This document shows, in pieces, positions 17,348-26,632 of a DNA stretch of 57,881 nucleotides. This DNA is from a virus, in the IMG/VR virus record IMGVR_UViG_3300012002_000216, positions 1 to 57,881 of that record; one strand, given 5' to 3'. The notes beneath the pieces were generated by a model that was given only the letters and a program-made list of their open reading frames with translations, was not told the origin of the DNA and made no database searches. The translations under genes and the position numbers were made by a program. Each line of letters opens with the position of its first letter. The stretch's first letter is position 1.

Positions 17348-18235
17348 TTATTCATCAGGAACAGGAATTGGTCCCTCTCCTCTTGCCCATTGCTCTAGTT
17401 CCTCTACCGTATACCATCCAAAGTTGTTTCTACGCTGTTCCATTGGGTTGAGCCAAAACACAATATCAGGGAGTCTCGATTCACGTTGTCGTTCTTTAAG
17501 AGTCTTCTTCTCCTCTGTATCAGAGACGTGAGCCTCGAACTGCATTTGCTTTGGGCTGCATGCAAAATATCTACATTCAGCTTTCTTGAGCTTCTCGAAA
17601 ATCTTTGTCTTATATATGCGCTTCCACATTTTGCGGTACGCTTTCTGATCCTCAATAAGAGCCTTTTCGGCACCTTCCGGATACGCAGTTTCCATAGCAA
17701 AGAGAAGGCCGCTACCAGCGAATGGATTGTCCTGGTGATGCATGCCAAGAAGCATATTTTTTGATTTGAAAGCCCGGTAAATTGTTTCTAGTTTTTCTTT
17801 GACCGATTCTGGGCCCCAGATCATGAATTCCTTTTCATCCCAGGCAGCGTTGAATTCTGATCTTTCAAAATCATACGTATGATTATCGATAAAACTTCTA
17901 TTACGAGCTAGTATATCCTCTGCAGCTCGCCATGGGGATTCTCGAATAAGCGCAACTGCATATATCTTCCCCTTAGACGGACGCTTATTTCCGGGTTTGA
18001 GGTACTTCGTTTCATGCTCGATAAAATGAACATTATCAGCATTCGTAACACGAACTCGATCGAAGCCCCATACACGTTTTTCAGTCTGAGGATCGCCAGT
18101 CCAAATACCCAATACTCGCTTTATGTCCTTCACACCCCACTCGTGCTCAGCACAGTAATCGTACCCTAGACACACCCCAGCAAGATTCTCATTATCATCA
18201 TAGATGAATTCTTTGTCTTGATACGCAAGTCTCAT
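17348..18235 (-). CDS. Hypothetical protein
   Basis: 295 residues, Trp- and charge-rich, unrecognised. N-terminal beta-rich part (GICxGYDYCAEHEWG type segment, IWTGDP), a helical middle and a C-terminal ACSPKQMQFEAHVSDTEEK then PDIVFWLNPMEQRR segment. Its ATG overlaps the stop of the upstream 58-residue membrane protein (ATGA), with the SD inside that gene. Confidence 0.6.
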   Translation of the reverse strand: MRLAYQDKEFIYDDNENLAGVCLGYDYCAEHEWGVKDIKRVLGIWTGDPQTEKRVWGFDRVRVTNADNVHFIEHETKYLKPGNKRPSKGKIYAVALIRESPWRAAEDILARNRSFIDNHTYDFERSEFNAAWDEKEFMIWGPESVKEKLETIYRAFKSKNMLLGMHHQDNPFAGSGLLFAMETAYPEGAEKALIEDQKAYRKMWKRIYKTKIFEKLKKAECRYFACSPKQMQFEAHVSDTEEKKTLKERQRESRLPDIVFWLNPMEQRRNNFGWYTVEELEQWARGEGPIPVPDE

Positions 18236-18408
18236 TGTACAACTCCCTTAAAACCATCGACGATTCTACCGAAAAAAGCTCCAATTGCTTCTGGGCTTGT
18301 TACGACGAATACAGCAATTGCAACTACAGCAATTACTTGAACTACAATCAGTAGAACTGAAATTGTAACTCCCATTCTAAAGTGCCTATCAACCTTGTCT
18401 TTATACAT
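18232..18408 (-). CDS. Small single-span membrane protein
   Basis: A 58-residue reading frame with GGGGAGG 4 nt before its ATG and a 4-nt ATGA overlap with the next gene, both good signs of a real gene. A charged N-terminus (MYKDKVDRHFRMG) is followed by one hydrophobic helix (VTISVLLIVVQVIAVVAIAV) and an amphipathic tail. Role unknown; it could be an inner-membrane early effector. It is first in an operon with the 17348-18235 gene behind a host-like promoter. Confidence 0.7.
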   Translation of the reverse strand: MYKDKVDRHFRMGVTISVLLIVVQVIAVVAIAVFVVTSPEAIGAFFGRIVDGFKGVVQ

Positions 18409-18436
18409 TTTCCTCCCCTAAAGTCTTTGTCTATAT

Positions 18437-18466
18437 ATTATATACGAGAAGCTGCATTGAAGGCAA
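18437..18466 (-). promoter_or_regulatory. Host-like promoter
   Basis: Minus strand: TTGCCT, 18 nt, TATAAT; drives the small membrane protein gene starting at 18408. Confidence 0.65.
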
Positions 18467-18473
18467 ACAACTC

Positions 18474-18481
18474 ACTAATTA
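18474..18481 (+). promoter_or_regulatory. ACTAATTA element
   Basis: 16 nt before the TTG start at 18498, which has AAGGAG just upstream. Confidence 0.6.
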
Positions 18482-18497
18482 TTGTAAGGAGTATCTT

Positions 18498-18899
18498 TTG
18501 AAAAGCCTTCCTTGCAAGATTCACTACATTCGGGCTAAAAAACAAGATCATATTGTTATTGTAGGAGTAACACAGCAGAAGATTCCAAAAGCTATTTTCG
18601 CAGATATTAAACGAGACAGGAACCTACTCAACGCTCAATCTGGAACATTGTCTTTTTCCAAAAATAAGGCCTCGCTAACTTGTGACAATGGTATTGAAAT
18701 CGATAATTTGTTCACAGACTTCAATGGAGTAGCTGGGCTAGTGTGTAGGCTTCTTACAGTCGCATTGGAGCATGGGGCTCCATTGAATCAGCTAATTCAT
18801 ATACTTCGTAAGTCTCATGCGCAAATAAATCTAGAAGCCGCAATAATTCGAGTGCTACGATACTATGAATCATTGACACAGAATAGTGAAGAAGAGTAA
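18498..18899 (+). CDS. Hypothetical protein, possibly TSCP-repeat-like
   Basis: 133 residues, TTG start supported by AAGGAG. The segment FNGVAGLVCRLLTVALEHGAPLNQLIHIL resembles the small C-terminal domain found on B12-dependent ribonucleotide reductases (pattern of a helix followed by AL..G...e.ii..L). As a stand-alone gene its role is unclear; the similarity is weak and from memory. Confidence 0.5.
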   Translation: MKSLPCKIHYIRAKKQDHIVIVGVTQQKIPKAIFADIKRDRNLLNAQSGTLSFSKNKASLTCDNGIEIDNLFTDFNGVAGLVCRLLTVALEHGAPLNQLIHILRKSHAQINLEAAIIRVLRYYESLTQNSEEE

Positions 18900-18902
18900 T
18901 AT
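18873..18902 (+). promoter_or_regulatory. Host-like promoter
   Basis: TTGACA, 18 nt, TAATAT, overlapping the end of the 18498-18899 gene; upstream of the gene at 18935 with GGAGG at 18923. Confidence 0.5.
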
Positions 18903-18934
18903 ATCTTTGTATATTACAATATAGGAGGACTGAT

Positions 18935-19228
18935 ATGAAGTTCGAAGTAACGTTTGAGGTTAGTAAAGACGACCAAATAATTGTGCTAACAACTGAAGAG
19001 GCACAGGAGCTTTATAATAGGTTGAAACAGCACTTTGGAAACGACCCGCCTGTGAATCCAATTCCAATTATTTACCCGCAAGGTCCTCAACCGCCATATA
19101 CGCCTATGCCTAATACGCCATATGTACCGTGGACAGAGCCTAGTACAGATACGCCACCAGGTCCACCTCCGTGGACTATTACCTGTACATATGGGGACAC
19201 GTACGGGGAATCGAGTGTAACAAATTAA
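18935..19228 (+). CDS. Proline-rich hypothetical protein
   Basis: 97 residues: a short beta/helix unit (TFEVSKDDQIIVLTTEEAQE) followed by a Pro-rich tail (about 38-80) and a C-terminal TCTYGDTYGE. SD GGAGG. Function unknown. Confidence 0.6.
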   Translation: MKFEVTFEVSKDDQIIVLTTEEAQELYNRLKQHFGNDPPVNPIPIIYPQGPQPPYTPMPNTPYVPWTEPSTDTPPGPPPWTITCTYGDTYGESSVTN

Positions 19229-19238
19229 GGAGAATGCT

Positions 19239-19409
19239 GTGGAAGAGCAAAAGGATCTACAAGAAAAAACTCAACGTTTGGTTGAGGTAGATGGTCGTAA
19301 GATGTCTGAGAAAGAGCTTGCAGAAAAGCAAAGGAATCTTCCTAAAGATGAACGTCTTACAGAGGTTGAGCCAGGTAAGTTTCGAACGCTAAAGCGTATG
19401 CAGGAGTAA
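19239..19409 (+). CDS. Small charged hypothetical protein
   Basis: A 56-residue frame starting at GTG with AAGGAG 6 nt upstream and ending 2 nt before the exonuclease gene. Highly charged and helical (EEQKDLQEKTQRLVEVDGRK). The fit between neighbours and the SD supports it. Function unknown. Confidence 0.6.
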   Translation: MEEQKDLQEKTQRLVEVDGRKMSEKELAEKQRNLPKDERLTEVEPGKFRTLKRMQE

Positions 19410-19411
19410 TT

Positions 19412-20350
19412 GTGAAGTATAGAGCAATTCTTATAGATGCCCTCAATCTGCTCTATCGATTGCGTGAGCAACATAATGAAGCAAGCAAAGTGTCCTCTAA
19501 GTATGTGTATCGTGATTTGGTAGTGCGATTTATTGCATTTATGGATGCTCTGCAAGATAATTATTTAGCTGCAGACGGGCAGGTGTTTTTTCTTTTCGAC
19601 CATTCACCATCTGGTCATGATCACAATCGTTCGTATAGGCATATTGGGCGCAAAGCTATCGACTCTCGATACAAAGAGAATAGACAACGAGACACCAAAG
19701 AATTCTATAATACGTTTGATCTGATTAAGTACTATTATCTTACCAACAAATCACACTATGTATCGCTTCAAGCACAAGGGTATGAGGCTGATGATCTGGT
19801 GAAGCCAGTCTTGACGTACATGGTACCTCATGATCAGCGCGCACTTTTGGTAACAAACGATCACGATTGGGCACGATACCTTAGTGAACGCGTGGATTGG
19901 CTTCCTAAGCTAGCACAAAAGCCAGCTACGATTCAAAACTATATAGAGGATAAAGGGTATAAACCGACCGAGCAATCCGTTCTGGTGTATAAGGCCGTTT
20001 TTGGGGATAGATCGGATAATATTCCTAACCTCTTATCAGAAAGCCCAAAACATGTAGCTGAGATGATAAACATCCTAGCCGAGCCCAACATCACTTCAGA
20101 TATGCTTCTTGAACGGAGCTTTCAATCGAAAAATATTGCTGAGTCTCCGATCTATCAAGCTATTCACGAAAACGAAAAGCAGTTTCGTATAAATGTTCAG
20201 CTCATACAACCAGTTCCTCTAGAAGAGAAACATCTTCGAGCGATCACATGTACAGGAAGAGATAGTGAGGTAGCTGTATCTGCAGTTCAAACAGCGCTAG
20301 GGATGCGCAAAGAGGAGCGAGTGTTTGTCTTTGGTAACATAAAGACATGA
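19412..20350 (+). CDS. 5'-3' exonuclease / flap endonuclease
   Basis: 312 residues, GTG start with AGGAG upstream. Motifs of the FEN/T4 RNase H family appear in order: LIDALNLLYR (metal Asp near 8), FLFDHSPSGHDHN, GYEADDLV near 128, LLVTNDHDWARYL and KAVFGDRSDNIP near 195. It should remove RNA primers and 5' flaps during phage DNA replication. The stand-alone gene complements the polymerase, which has no 5' nuclease domain. Convergent with the next gene. Confidence 0.88.
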   Translation: MKYRAILIDALNLLYRLREQHNEASKVSSKYVYRDLVVRFIAFMDALQDNYLAADGQVFFLFDHSPSGHDHNRSYRHIGRKAIDSRYKENRQRDTKEFYNTFDLIKYYYLTNKSHYVSLQAQGYEADDLVKPVLTYMVPHDQRALLVTNDHDWARYLSERVDWLPKLAQKPATIQNYIEDKGYKPTEQSVLVYKAVFGDRSDNIPNLLSESPKHVAEMINILAEPNITSDMLLERSFQSKNIAESPIYQAIHENEKQFRINVQLIQPVPLEEKHLRAITCTGRDSEVAVSAVQTALGMRKEERVFVFGNIKT

Positions 20351-20351
20351 T

Positions 20352-20720
20352 TTATGTTTTGGTGTTTTCTACCAGGATGGTATCAAGGAGCCCTTCTTTA
20401 AGCTTGTTGATATAAGCATGAATATAGCAGAATTGACCCCATGTCAACTCATTTTGGTCACTACACATAGAATAGTATGCAACAGTAGCTATTTTAAGGG
20501 TGTTTAAGTACGAGCGAAATGCTTGACCATTTTCTGCGATCCAATGTAGCGCTTCTTGTGCGTCATAGCTATCAGACTGGTACCTTTGAAGATGGGCCTG
20601 TATTTCCATGGTTGTAATATAGCGATCCATTGCGGTTATATCATCACTAGAGTTCCATGCTTTTATATACATATCCAAATATTGAAACGTCTTTTCGTCT
20701 AACTCTAACTTACAGAACAT
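20352..20720 (-). CDS. Hypothetical protein
   Basis: 122 residues from the ATG at 20720, chosen for the GGGTGGGA SD just upstream. All-helical, Tyr-rich (YITTMEIQAHLQRYQSDSYD). Not recognised. Divergent from the Mre11-like gene. Confidence 0.6.
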   Translation of the reverse strand: MFCKLELDEKTFQYLDMYIKAWNSSDDITAMDRYITTMEIQAHLQRYQSDSYDAQEALHWIAENGQAFRSYLNTLKIATVAYYSMCSDQNELTWGQFCYIHAYINKLKEGLLDTILVENTKT

Positions 20721-20739
20721 TGTCCCACCCCGTATACTA

Positions 20740-20747
20740 GAATTAGT
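20740..20747 (-). promoter_or_regulatory. ACTAATTC variant element
   Basis: Minus-strand ACTAATT core with C at position 8, 19 nt before the start at 20720. Confidence 0.5.
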
Positions 20748-20768
20748 CTGACTGAGAGAGAATGAACT

Positions 20769-21800
20769 ATGAAGCAATCGATATATTTACTAGGTGATCT
20801 GCATCTATCTGCGTCACAACCCTGGTCATTACCGACAGGAGACGCATTTTTAGAATGGTTTGAGCGCTTTGAGCCAGACCCTGACTCCATATTTATTGCA
20901 TTAGGGGATCTAACAAATGATGCGGTTAACCCAGGTGCTGTCATTCGGCAGTTAGAGCGCTTTATCAATATTGCTCAAAGCAAGTTTTCTCATTCGTATT
21001 TACTGGTAGGTAATCATGATCTCAAGCTGTTCAAAAACAGACCCCAACTAGCCTTCGACTATGCGCGCGAGAAAAAGGGAGTCACTATTCTTGAGGAACC
21101 TGCCGAGATACTTGAGATTGCAGGACTCAACGTGCTCTCATTACCACACTATAATTATAGAGATGATATTCCGTCAATGGGAGAGTATTATGAGAACCTC
21201 CCTGATGAGATCGCCAAACAATCTTTTGATTTGCTAATTGGGCATTTTGCAGATACATCTGCTTTCACGTTTGCGCATAACATTGACCTTACCTATCTAG
21301 ACACCAAACTCACATGTCTAGGAGATATTCACGCTAGAATCTCCGACCATTATATTGGCTCGGTGTATGCATGCAAGATCTCAGAAAATGAGACGCCACG
21401 GCCGCGGGCAGTTTGGAAGGTGTGGAAGGAGCAAGATGAAGTCTATAAAGAAGAAATTGAGCTACCACATTTTTGCGACTATCGGGTAGTAGAATACCCT
21501 AACGCGCTCCCGCCAACTACATCACCAGTCACTGTATGGACGGTACTGGGAGCCGAGAATGAGGTCATCGCTAAGAACTTCTACAAAGATATCTATATTC
21601 GCGGTGTTCATCTATCTCGTAAAAAGAAGGATAAACGAACTGCATCCTCTACTGAGAATTTCGTTATTCAAGACCCTATTGAAGTATTCAATGACTGGCT
21701 AAAAGAGGTACAAGAGCCAGTTGCGAGACCGGTTGCTAAAATAATACGAGATCTCCTGAAACCCCAAGCCAGCCAGACTGAAGTAACAAAGAACGACTGA
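20769..21800 (+). CDS. Mre11/SbcD-like metallophosphoesterase (gp47-like)
   Basis: 343 residues. Calcineurin-type motifs in order: GDLHL (9-13), GDLTND near 46, GNHDLK near 84, GHFAD near 160 and GDIHAR near 185. These form the two-metal centre of the Mre11/SbcD/T4 gp47 nuclease. It should pair with the Rad50-like protein at 53530-55596 to process DNA ends for recombination-dependent replication. Unusually the two genes are 32 kb apart. The C-terminal third (capping and partner-binding region) is less conserved. Confidence 0.85.
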   Translation: MKQSIYLLGDLHLSASQPWSLPTGDAFLEWFERFEPDPDSIFIALGDLTNDAVNPGAVIRQLERFINIAQSKFSHSYLLVGNHDLKLFKNRPQLAFDYAREKKGVTILEEPAEILEIAGLNVLSLPHYNYRDDIPSMGEYYENLPDEIAKQSFDLLIGHFADTSAFTFAHNIDLTYLDTKLTCLGDIHARISDHYIGSVYACKISENETPRPRAVWKVWKEQDEVYKEEIELPHFCDYRVVEYPNALPPTTSPVTVWTVLGAENEVIAKNFYKDIYIRGVHLSRKKKDKRTASSTENFVIQDPIEVFNDWLKEVQEPVARPVAKIIRDLLKPQASQTEVTKND

Positions 21801-21814
21801 TTCCCCAGCTCGGG

Positions 21815-21822
21815 ACTAATTA
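21815..21822 (+). promoter_or_regulatory. ACTAATTA element abutting a start codon
   Basis: Only 3 nt before the ATG at 21826, with no SD between; transcription starting downstream of it would give a leaderless or truncated message. Confidence 0.5.
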
Positions 21823-21825
21823 TGT

Positions 21826-23073
21826 ATGGCCCGAGAATTCGTACAGCAAAAGTTTTTTGATCACAGTCTCTTTACTAATACCTACTACGCATCTCTCATT
21901 CCTCTAGAATACTTTGTATCTAACGTATTGATGAGGGGTGAGCTCTCACGGGTACTTTGGGCCTCTGATGATATGGCGTTCTATCGTCGCTTTCTAACAG
22001 TGGGAGCTGAGAATGGAGCTAATGTAACAGAGATTAAACCCGCTAACTTGGAGCTTCCATTCGTAAACTATTGGTATAGTGGGGGCTGGGCCCCAGATGA
22101 CAGAGCATACGCGGTACAGCCTAAGCAAATGATCAACGGCGTTTGGCATGAAGGATTACCTGGATATTTACGCGCCATGGCTGTTCGAGGGGATTTTTCT
22201 TTTACAGCCTTCTACAGTAGAGATGACGATTCACGGCTCGCATACGAGCTGTTACTTTGGGAGCAGACTCCTAAAGGTCCAGCTCAATTCGCTACATATC
22301 TGAAATGGAACGATACAGATATAGCCATACCTACATTCTTTACGATAGAAGATCCTCAGTTTAACCCCGATTTCCAAGAGTCCGAATGGCTGAAAGCTCA
22401 ACGTATCTTTCCTATAAAGTTTCGTATTGTGGCACGAACATACAGTATCCATATGAGAGCTCAAGAGTCGTATGACGGCATCAATAGGGAAACAGCCACA
22501 TACGCTACTGGAATTCCAAACTCTTGGGGTGGGCTATCTCTCACAGAAGAATCAATTCTTAGTTTCGCTGCAGCTAAGGGATGGGGCGATGCAAACGGTA
22601 CAGATCTTTCAACAGACATAGTATTAGAAACTGAAGAAGCTAGCGATGAGAGTGATTCAGAAAGTGGTGCTGAGAACGATCCGCGTGCAATTACTACAGA
22701 TATCGTAACCGGGTATTTCCAGGGTTCAAAGGATCTCGAAGTCAACTATTGTAAGATTGTTGAAGAGTCAATCACTTCGACATCCTTTACATTAGAGTGG
22801 CAGATCAAACCTTCAGATAGAGAACGCTTCTCTCATATAAAAATTCTCGTGCCTGGTCAAGCTCCTGCATGGATACCTGACGCGTTTGAAACATCATATG
22901 AAATGTCTGGGTTATATCCTAGCTCTGACTATCATGTAATCGTATTGTTCTATGCTACATCTGGAATTGTAACTGATGTTCATCTACAGGTACAAACTGC
23001 GCCCGATCCCGCTGATCCAATACAACGACCGTTAACACGAAGAATGGGTAACCTACGGGGTATGGAATGGTAA
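21826..23073 (+). CDS. Virion protein with C-terminal FN3-like domain
   Basis: 415 residues, first gene of the tail block, directly before the sheath. Beta-rich N-terminal 230 residues of unknown fold, an acidic linker (about 265-295) and a C-terminal fibronectin type III-like domain (about 310-400: TSTSFTLEWQI, YEMSGLYPSSDYHVIVLFY). Position suggests a tail terminator, sheath-stabilising or neck component (inference). No SD; the start follows an ACTAATTA element by 3 nt. Confidence 0.6.
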   Translation: MAREFVQQKFFDHSLFTNTYYASLIPLEYFVSNVLMRGELSRVLWASDDMAFYRRFLTVGAENGANVTEIKPANLELPFVNYWYSGGWAPDDRAYAVQPKQMINGVWHEGLPGYLRAMAVRGDFSFTAFYSRDDDSRLAYELLLWEQTPKGPAQFATYLKWNDTDIAIPTFFTIEDPQFNPDFQESEWLKAQRIFPIKFRIVARTYSIHMRAQESYDGINRETATYATGIPNSWGGLSLTEESILSFAAAKGWGDANGTDLSTDIVLETEEASDESDSESGAENDPRAITTDIVTGYFQGSKDLEVNYCKIVEESITSTSFTLEWQIKPSDRERFSHIKILVPGQAPAWIPDAFETSYEMSGLYPSSDYHVIVLFYATSGIVTDVHLQVQTAPDPADPIQRPLTRRMGNLRGMEW

Positions 23074-23099
23074 ACACTAAAGATCTCAAGCTACAACCT

Positions 23100-23107
23100 A
23101 CTAATTA
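23100..23107 (+). promoter_or_regulatory. ACTAATTA element before the sheath gene
   Basis: 36 nt before the sheath ATG; GAGGAG SD follows at 23129. Confidence 0.65.
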
Positions 23108-23143
23108 GCTAACAGAGCGATAACGAAAGAGGAGTGTTAACTC

Positions 23144-25690
23144 ATGGATACATTTAGGCTGAATTTTATCGATATTGATCAATCGTTCAATATCCCAGTT
23201 GCAGACACCAGCGCTACCGGATACATGGTTTGCCGCGCACCGAAAGGCAGAACAGAAGCTATGTACTTCCCACGCGGGCAAACAACGCAGATCCACTCGA
23301 TGCTAGGTGCTCCAACCGCGCACTGGCCAGATCTACAGGATGCAATTGATTTCAATAATCAATTCGGGCTTTGGATCTCTGCGCCAGCTGGTTCAAGTGC
23401 AGATTACCAATCCTTTTATGGTGGTACATACATTACATCACGAGGCACTTTTCCATTCCTGGAAGTGACAGACCCAGAAGAGCCGAATTTCCGAACTCTT
23501 GTAGGGGTAGAGGATGAGGCAGGTACATATCTTCATGATACGCAAAGTTCAGTATCTCAGATATCTGTATCAATGTCCAATTCTAAAGACAAAATCTATA
23601 TCACAGATATCGATGGGCAGGTTCGCGCAAATAATCAAGGAATACGATTCCATTATTGGGGCAATCCCAACTATGCTGCACATCCTGGCCCAAAGGTGTA
23701 TGATCTGCATATGCGCGGGTCTACAGTATATACATATGATTCTGATGATAATGAGGTTGAAGTAGGATCATTTGCAGGTAATACCATTACTCTTACAGGT
23801 ACCCCTGGTGATAACAGCCTCATGGCTATCGACTTTGCAGAACTCGTAGATCCAGCACCTTACCTTACTGATAGTGCTGACTTTAAGCTTCCTCAAGAAG
23901 ATCCAGAGTACAATGAAACCACATACAAAGAAGAAGTTGCTGCACAGATCAGAGGTACCATGGATTGGATCATCAATCTTGAAAGCGACACCTACGCAGT
24001 TATTGCTCAGAAATCGCCCACTGAAACTCAGACACATGTAACTATCACTCATATAGGATACGACAAGTATCTATATGACTTGTCGTTGAACGCATACGTA
24101 AATGAGCATATGGTAGAGGGTCGCGGATTTCCATATCCTACTGTTGATGATACTGGAAACCCAGAGGGGCTCTTCTTCCTTTGGAATGAAGATCCTTTTC
24201 ATGGTGAGTCAGGTATTTACAAGTCTCAAGGCGACAGCATTCCGCCAGAAAATGTAACTGATAAGTATCGCACTCGTTATATTCGTATACATGGCGCTGG
24301 ATGGCTTCGAAATGCAGACGGAGATAGAATCGAGGATAATGACGGGAATAACCCTGAATTACAGCGTGTACTAGACTATGACCTTATTGCATCGCTACAA
24401 TACATTACCGCTGTTGGTAACCTCGTAGAGGCAACAGAAGATGGGCAGATTAAGCCACGTCTGAACCCTCGATATAATACAATTACGTTCCGTCTTGAAG
24501 AAGAGATCTATCCAGGTGAACTAACGCCAGGCGGTGAATTCCATGGATCGCTAGATCCAGCAGGCAGAGACAGCTTTGGTGCTAAGATTTACTTCCCAGA
24601 AGTACTACCAGACAATGCACTATCATTTGCACAAATTGATGTAATTCGAACTTTCGATAATGAAGTTGGCGATCATGGATTTTACGAAGGCTATCGTATT
24701 GTAGATCCTTTTGCTACCTCATCTCCTAATATTCGAACGCTTCGACTGGCAGGACAGCGATTTATCACTAAGATCAATAACGATCTACGCGCTAGAGGTA
24801 TTCTTGGTGGTGCATCAGTACCAGACTATGAGGACATTGTCCGCGAAGGTTGGACTGAAGCAAGTCACAGCGACTACGATCCGGTTCGTGTTTTTATGGA
24901 ACCAACTGGTATAGAGAGTCTCAAAGAGAACATTTACGCTCTTCGTTCTCAAGCGCATAAGATGAGCACATTTATCTCTGCTAAGAAGATTTCAGAAGCC
25001 GAGAAGAATGACCTCGAATCAGTAGTAGTAGTTGGTCGGCTCACAGGTACTGCACAATATGTGAACGAATTCCTACGACGTGACTCAACAACAGGACGTA
25101 AGTATTGGACATCCCTTATCGGAGCTATTGGTACTAAGCTTTGCGCCATTATTCAGCGTCGCATGGGTGGATGGGCGCCGATGTTCACCGATACTGGAGG
25201 TGTTGGTGGTCAGCTCGCTGTTAGTGTTGAAAGGGCGCGTTTCGAGTTCAATGCTGAAGAGAGTCGTATCTTAGACGAAAGAGGACTTAATCCTGTAATT
25301 CTTGATCCTTCATATGGCTTGATGATTATCAGTCAAAAGACCACACAAGATCCTGATAACCTATCGGATTGGTCCTATTTAGGTCATAGTATGGCTTTTG
25401 ACCTCTTTAAGAGAGAGGTTCGTGATAACGTCATGATTCCTCAGATCGGTAAACCAAACGATCCATACTATCAGTCAATGCGGCAGCAGCAAACTGATGC
25501 TATTCTTGGCCGTCGTACTGGTGGAGGAGCGCCGATTTGGGCTGGTGGTCGAATAGAGGTTGCTAACGTCAACACAGATGAGATCAGAGCTCAAAGAAAG
25601 TTCAAGATCAGGGCTACCGTCAAGGTAAACGTCTTCTCAGAGTACGTAGAGCTTGTATTTGTTAACGTTGGTCAAACAGTATCGCTCTAA
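23144..25690 (+). CDS. Contractile tail sheath protein
   Basis: 848 residues. The C-terminal region carries the sheath signature: a GLNPVILDPSYGLMI core, SYLGHSMAFDLFKREVRDNV and a final beta strand pair ending VELVFVNVGQTVSL, as in T4 gp18-type sheaths. The N-terminal GYMVCRAPKGRTEAMYFPRG and a large variable insertion (about 60-470) would be surface exposed. It forms the contractile outer tube. Own ACTAATTA element upstream and a strong terminator downstream, so it can be made as a single-gene message at high level. Confidence 0.9.
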   Translation: MDTFRLNFIDIDQSFNIPVADTSATGYMVCRAPKGRTEAMYFPRGQTTQIHSMLGAPTAHWPDLQDAIDFNNQFGLWISAPAGSSADYQSFYGGTYITSRGTFPFLEVTDPEEPNFRTLVGVEDEAGTYLHDTQSSVSQISVSMSNSKDKIYITDIDGQVRANNQGIRFHYWGNPNYAAHPGPKVYDLHMRGSTVYTYDSDDNEVEVGSFAGNTITLTGTPGDNSLMAIDFAELVDPAPYLTDSADFKLPQEDPEYNETTYKEEVAAQIRGTMDWIINLESDTYAVIAQKSPTETQTHVTITHIGYDKYLYDLSLNAYVNEHMVEGRGFPYPTVDDTGNPEGLFFLWNEDPFHGESGIYKSQGDSIPPENVTDKYRTRYIRIHGAGWLRNADGDRIEDNDGNNPELQRVLDYDLIASLQYITAVGNLVEATEDGQIKPRLNPRYNTITFRLEEEIYPGELTPGGEFHGSLDPAGRDSFGAKIYFPEVLPDNALSFAQIDVIRTFDNEVGDHGFYEGYRIVDPFATSSPNIRTLRLAGQRFITKINNDLRARGILGGASVPDYEDIVREGWTEASHSDYDPVRVFMEPTGIESLKENIYALRSQAHKMSTFISAKKISEAEKNDLESVVVVGRLTGTAQYVNEFLRRDSTTGRKYWTSLIGAIGTKLCAIIQRRMGGWAPMFTDTGGVGGQLAVSVERARFEFNAEESRILDERGLNPVILDPSYGLMIISQKTTQDPDNLSDWSYLGHSMAFDLFKREVRDNVMIPQIGKPNDPYYQSMRQQQTDAILGRRTGGGAPIWAGGRIEVANVNTDEIRAQRKFKIRATVKVNVFSEYVELVFVNVGQTVSL

Positions 25691-25710
25691 CTCATATAAA
25701 AAGTACAGAA

Positions 25711-25736
25711 GCCCTCCTTCGGGAGGGCTTTTTTAT
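25711..25736 (+). terminator. Intrinsic terminator after the sheath gene
   Basis: AAGCCCTCC-TTCG-GGAGGGCTT followed by a T run; UUCG tetraloop, perfect stem. Confidence 0.9.
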
Positions 25737-25791
25737 TGCTAGATGCTATTTCTGTCAAAATAGGCGAAAGCAAAACAATATTTTCCAGCCC

Positions 25792-25799
25792 ACTAATTA
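25792..25799 (+). promoter_or_regulatory. ACTAATTA element before the tube gene
   Basis: 44 nt before the tube ATG. The leader carries a 6-bp hairpin, CGTGAT-CAC-ATCACG (25812-25826), ahead of the AAGGAG SD; it could stabilise the mRNA. Confidence 0.65.
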
Positions 25800-25843
25800 T
25801 GTAAGATAGTTCGTGATCACATCACGTTTAAGGAGAGAATACG

Positions 25844-26605
25844 ATGGGAAATCTATCCAGTAACAACGTAGCTTCATTGCTTAATCTTGGCGCAGATGCA
25901 ATGGACAATATGTTTGACGTAACCATTGAGCCACCTGCCGGATTGACGTCTTTTGCAGGAGCAGAAATGGATTCAGTTGAATTTGATTCTGCACGATTTA
26001 AGCACGACATTACTATTCGTGCAGAAGGATTCAAGCCACCGGAGTTCAATGTCAAAACATATAAGGTAGCGTACAAGACGGTCGAAATCGATCGGCCTGC
26101 AACTCGTATTGAAGGTGACCGTCAATTTGAAATGACGTTTCGACTTGATGCTAACTATATGGCGTATCGATTCCTTGGGGCTTGGAGAGGTATTATCATG
26201 AATGCCTCTAGTGGATATGCCACAAATGCATTGTACGGAACTGATGGCGGCGGACTTAGCGAAATAAGTGGTGACCGCGACCTCTTTGATCAAATCGGGT
26301 CTAGTAACAGCGTATTTGGCGCTGTTCGTGTTGCAGCACTTAGTCGCCCAATTTACCAGATGGAAAGTGATCCATTCCAAGCACACGGTGTTTCAGCTGG
26401 TAAGTTTGAGGATGGTGCGAATACAGTTGTGGTACCTGGAAAGCCCAAAGACGATCAGCTTGCAAAGTGGGAGTTTACAGAGGTATGGATCTCTAATCTT
26501 ACTACACCAGATTACAAAGTTGATGGTGGTGATCCTATCACTGTAACAGCAACGTTTAAGTTTGGTAACTTCAAGGATCCGATCTACATGACGTACGGTG
26601 AGTAA
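25844..26605 (+). CDS. Tail tube protein 1
   Basis: 253 residues, beta-rich, gp19-like in size and position just after the sheath. Opens with LNLGADAMDNMFDVTIEPP and has the repeated FRLDANYMAYRFLGAWR segment near 100; ends in a beta strand pair (VTATFKFGNFKDP). Hexamers of such proteins form the inner tube. Paralogous to the next gene. Own promoter element and leader hairpin suggest high expression. Confidence 0.8.
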   Translation: MGNLSSNNVASLLNLGADAMDNMFDVTIEPPAGLTSFAGAEMDSVEFDSARFKHDITIRAEGFKPPEFNVKTYKVAYKTVEIDRPATRIEGDRQFEMTFRLDANYMAYRFLGAWRGIIMNASSGYATNALYGTDGGGLSEISGDRDLFDQIGSSNSVFGAVRVAALSRPIYQMESDPFQAHGVSAGKFEDGANTVVVPGKPKDDQLAKWEFTEVWISNLTTPDYKVDGGDPITVTATFKFGNFKDPIYMTYGE

Positions 26606-26632
26606 TATTACTCAGCGGAAGAAGGATAGATT

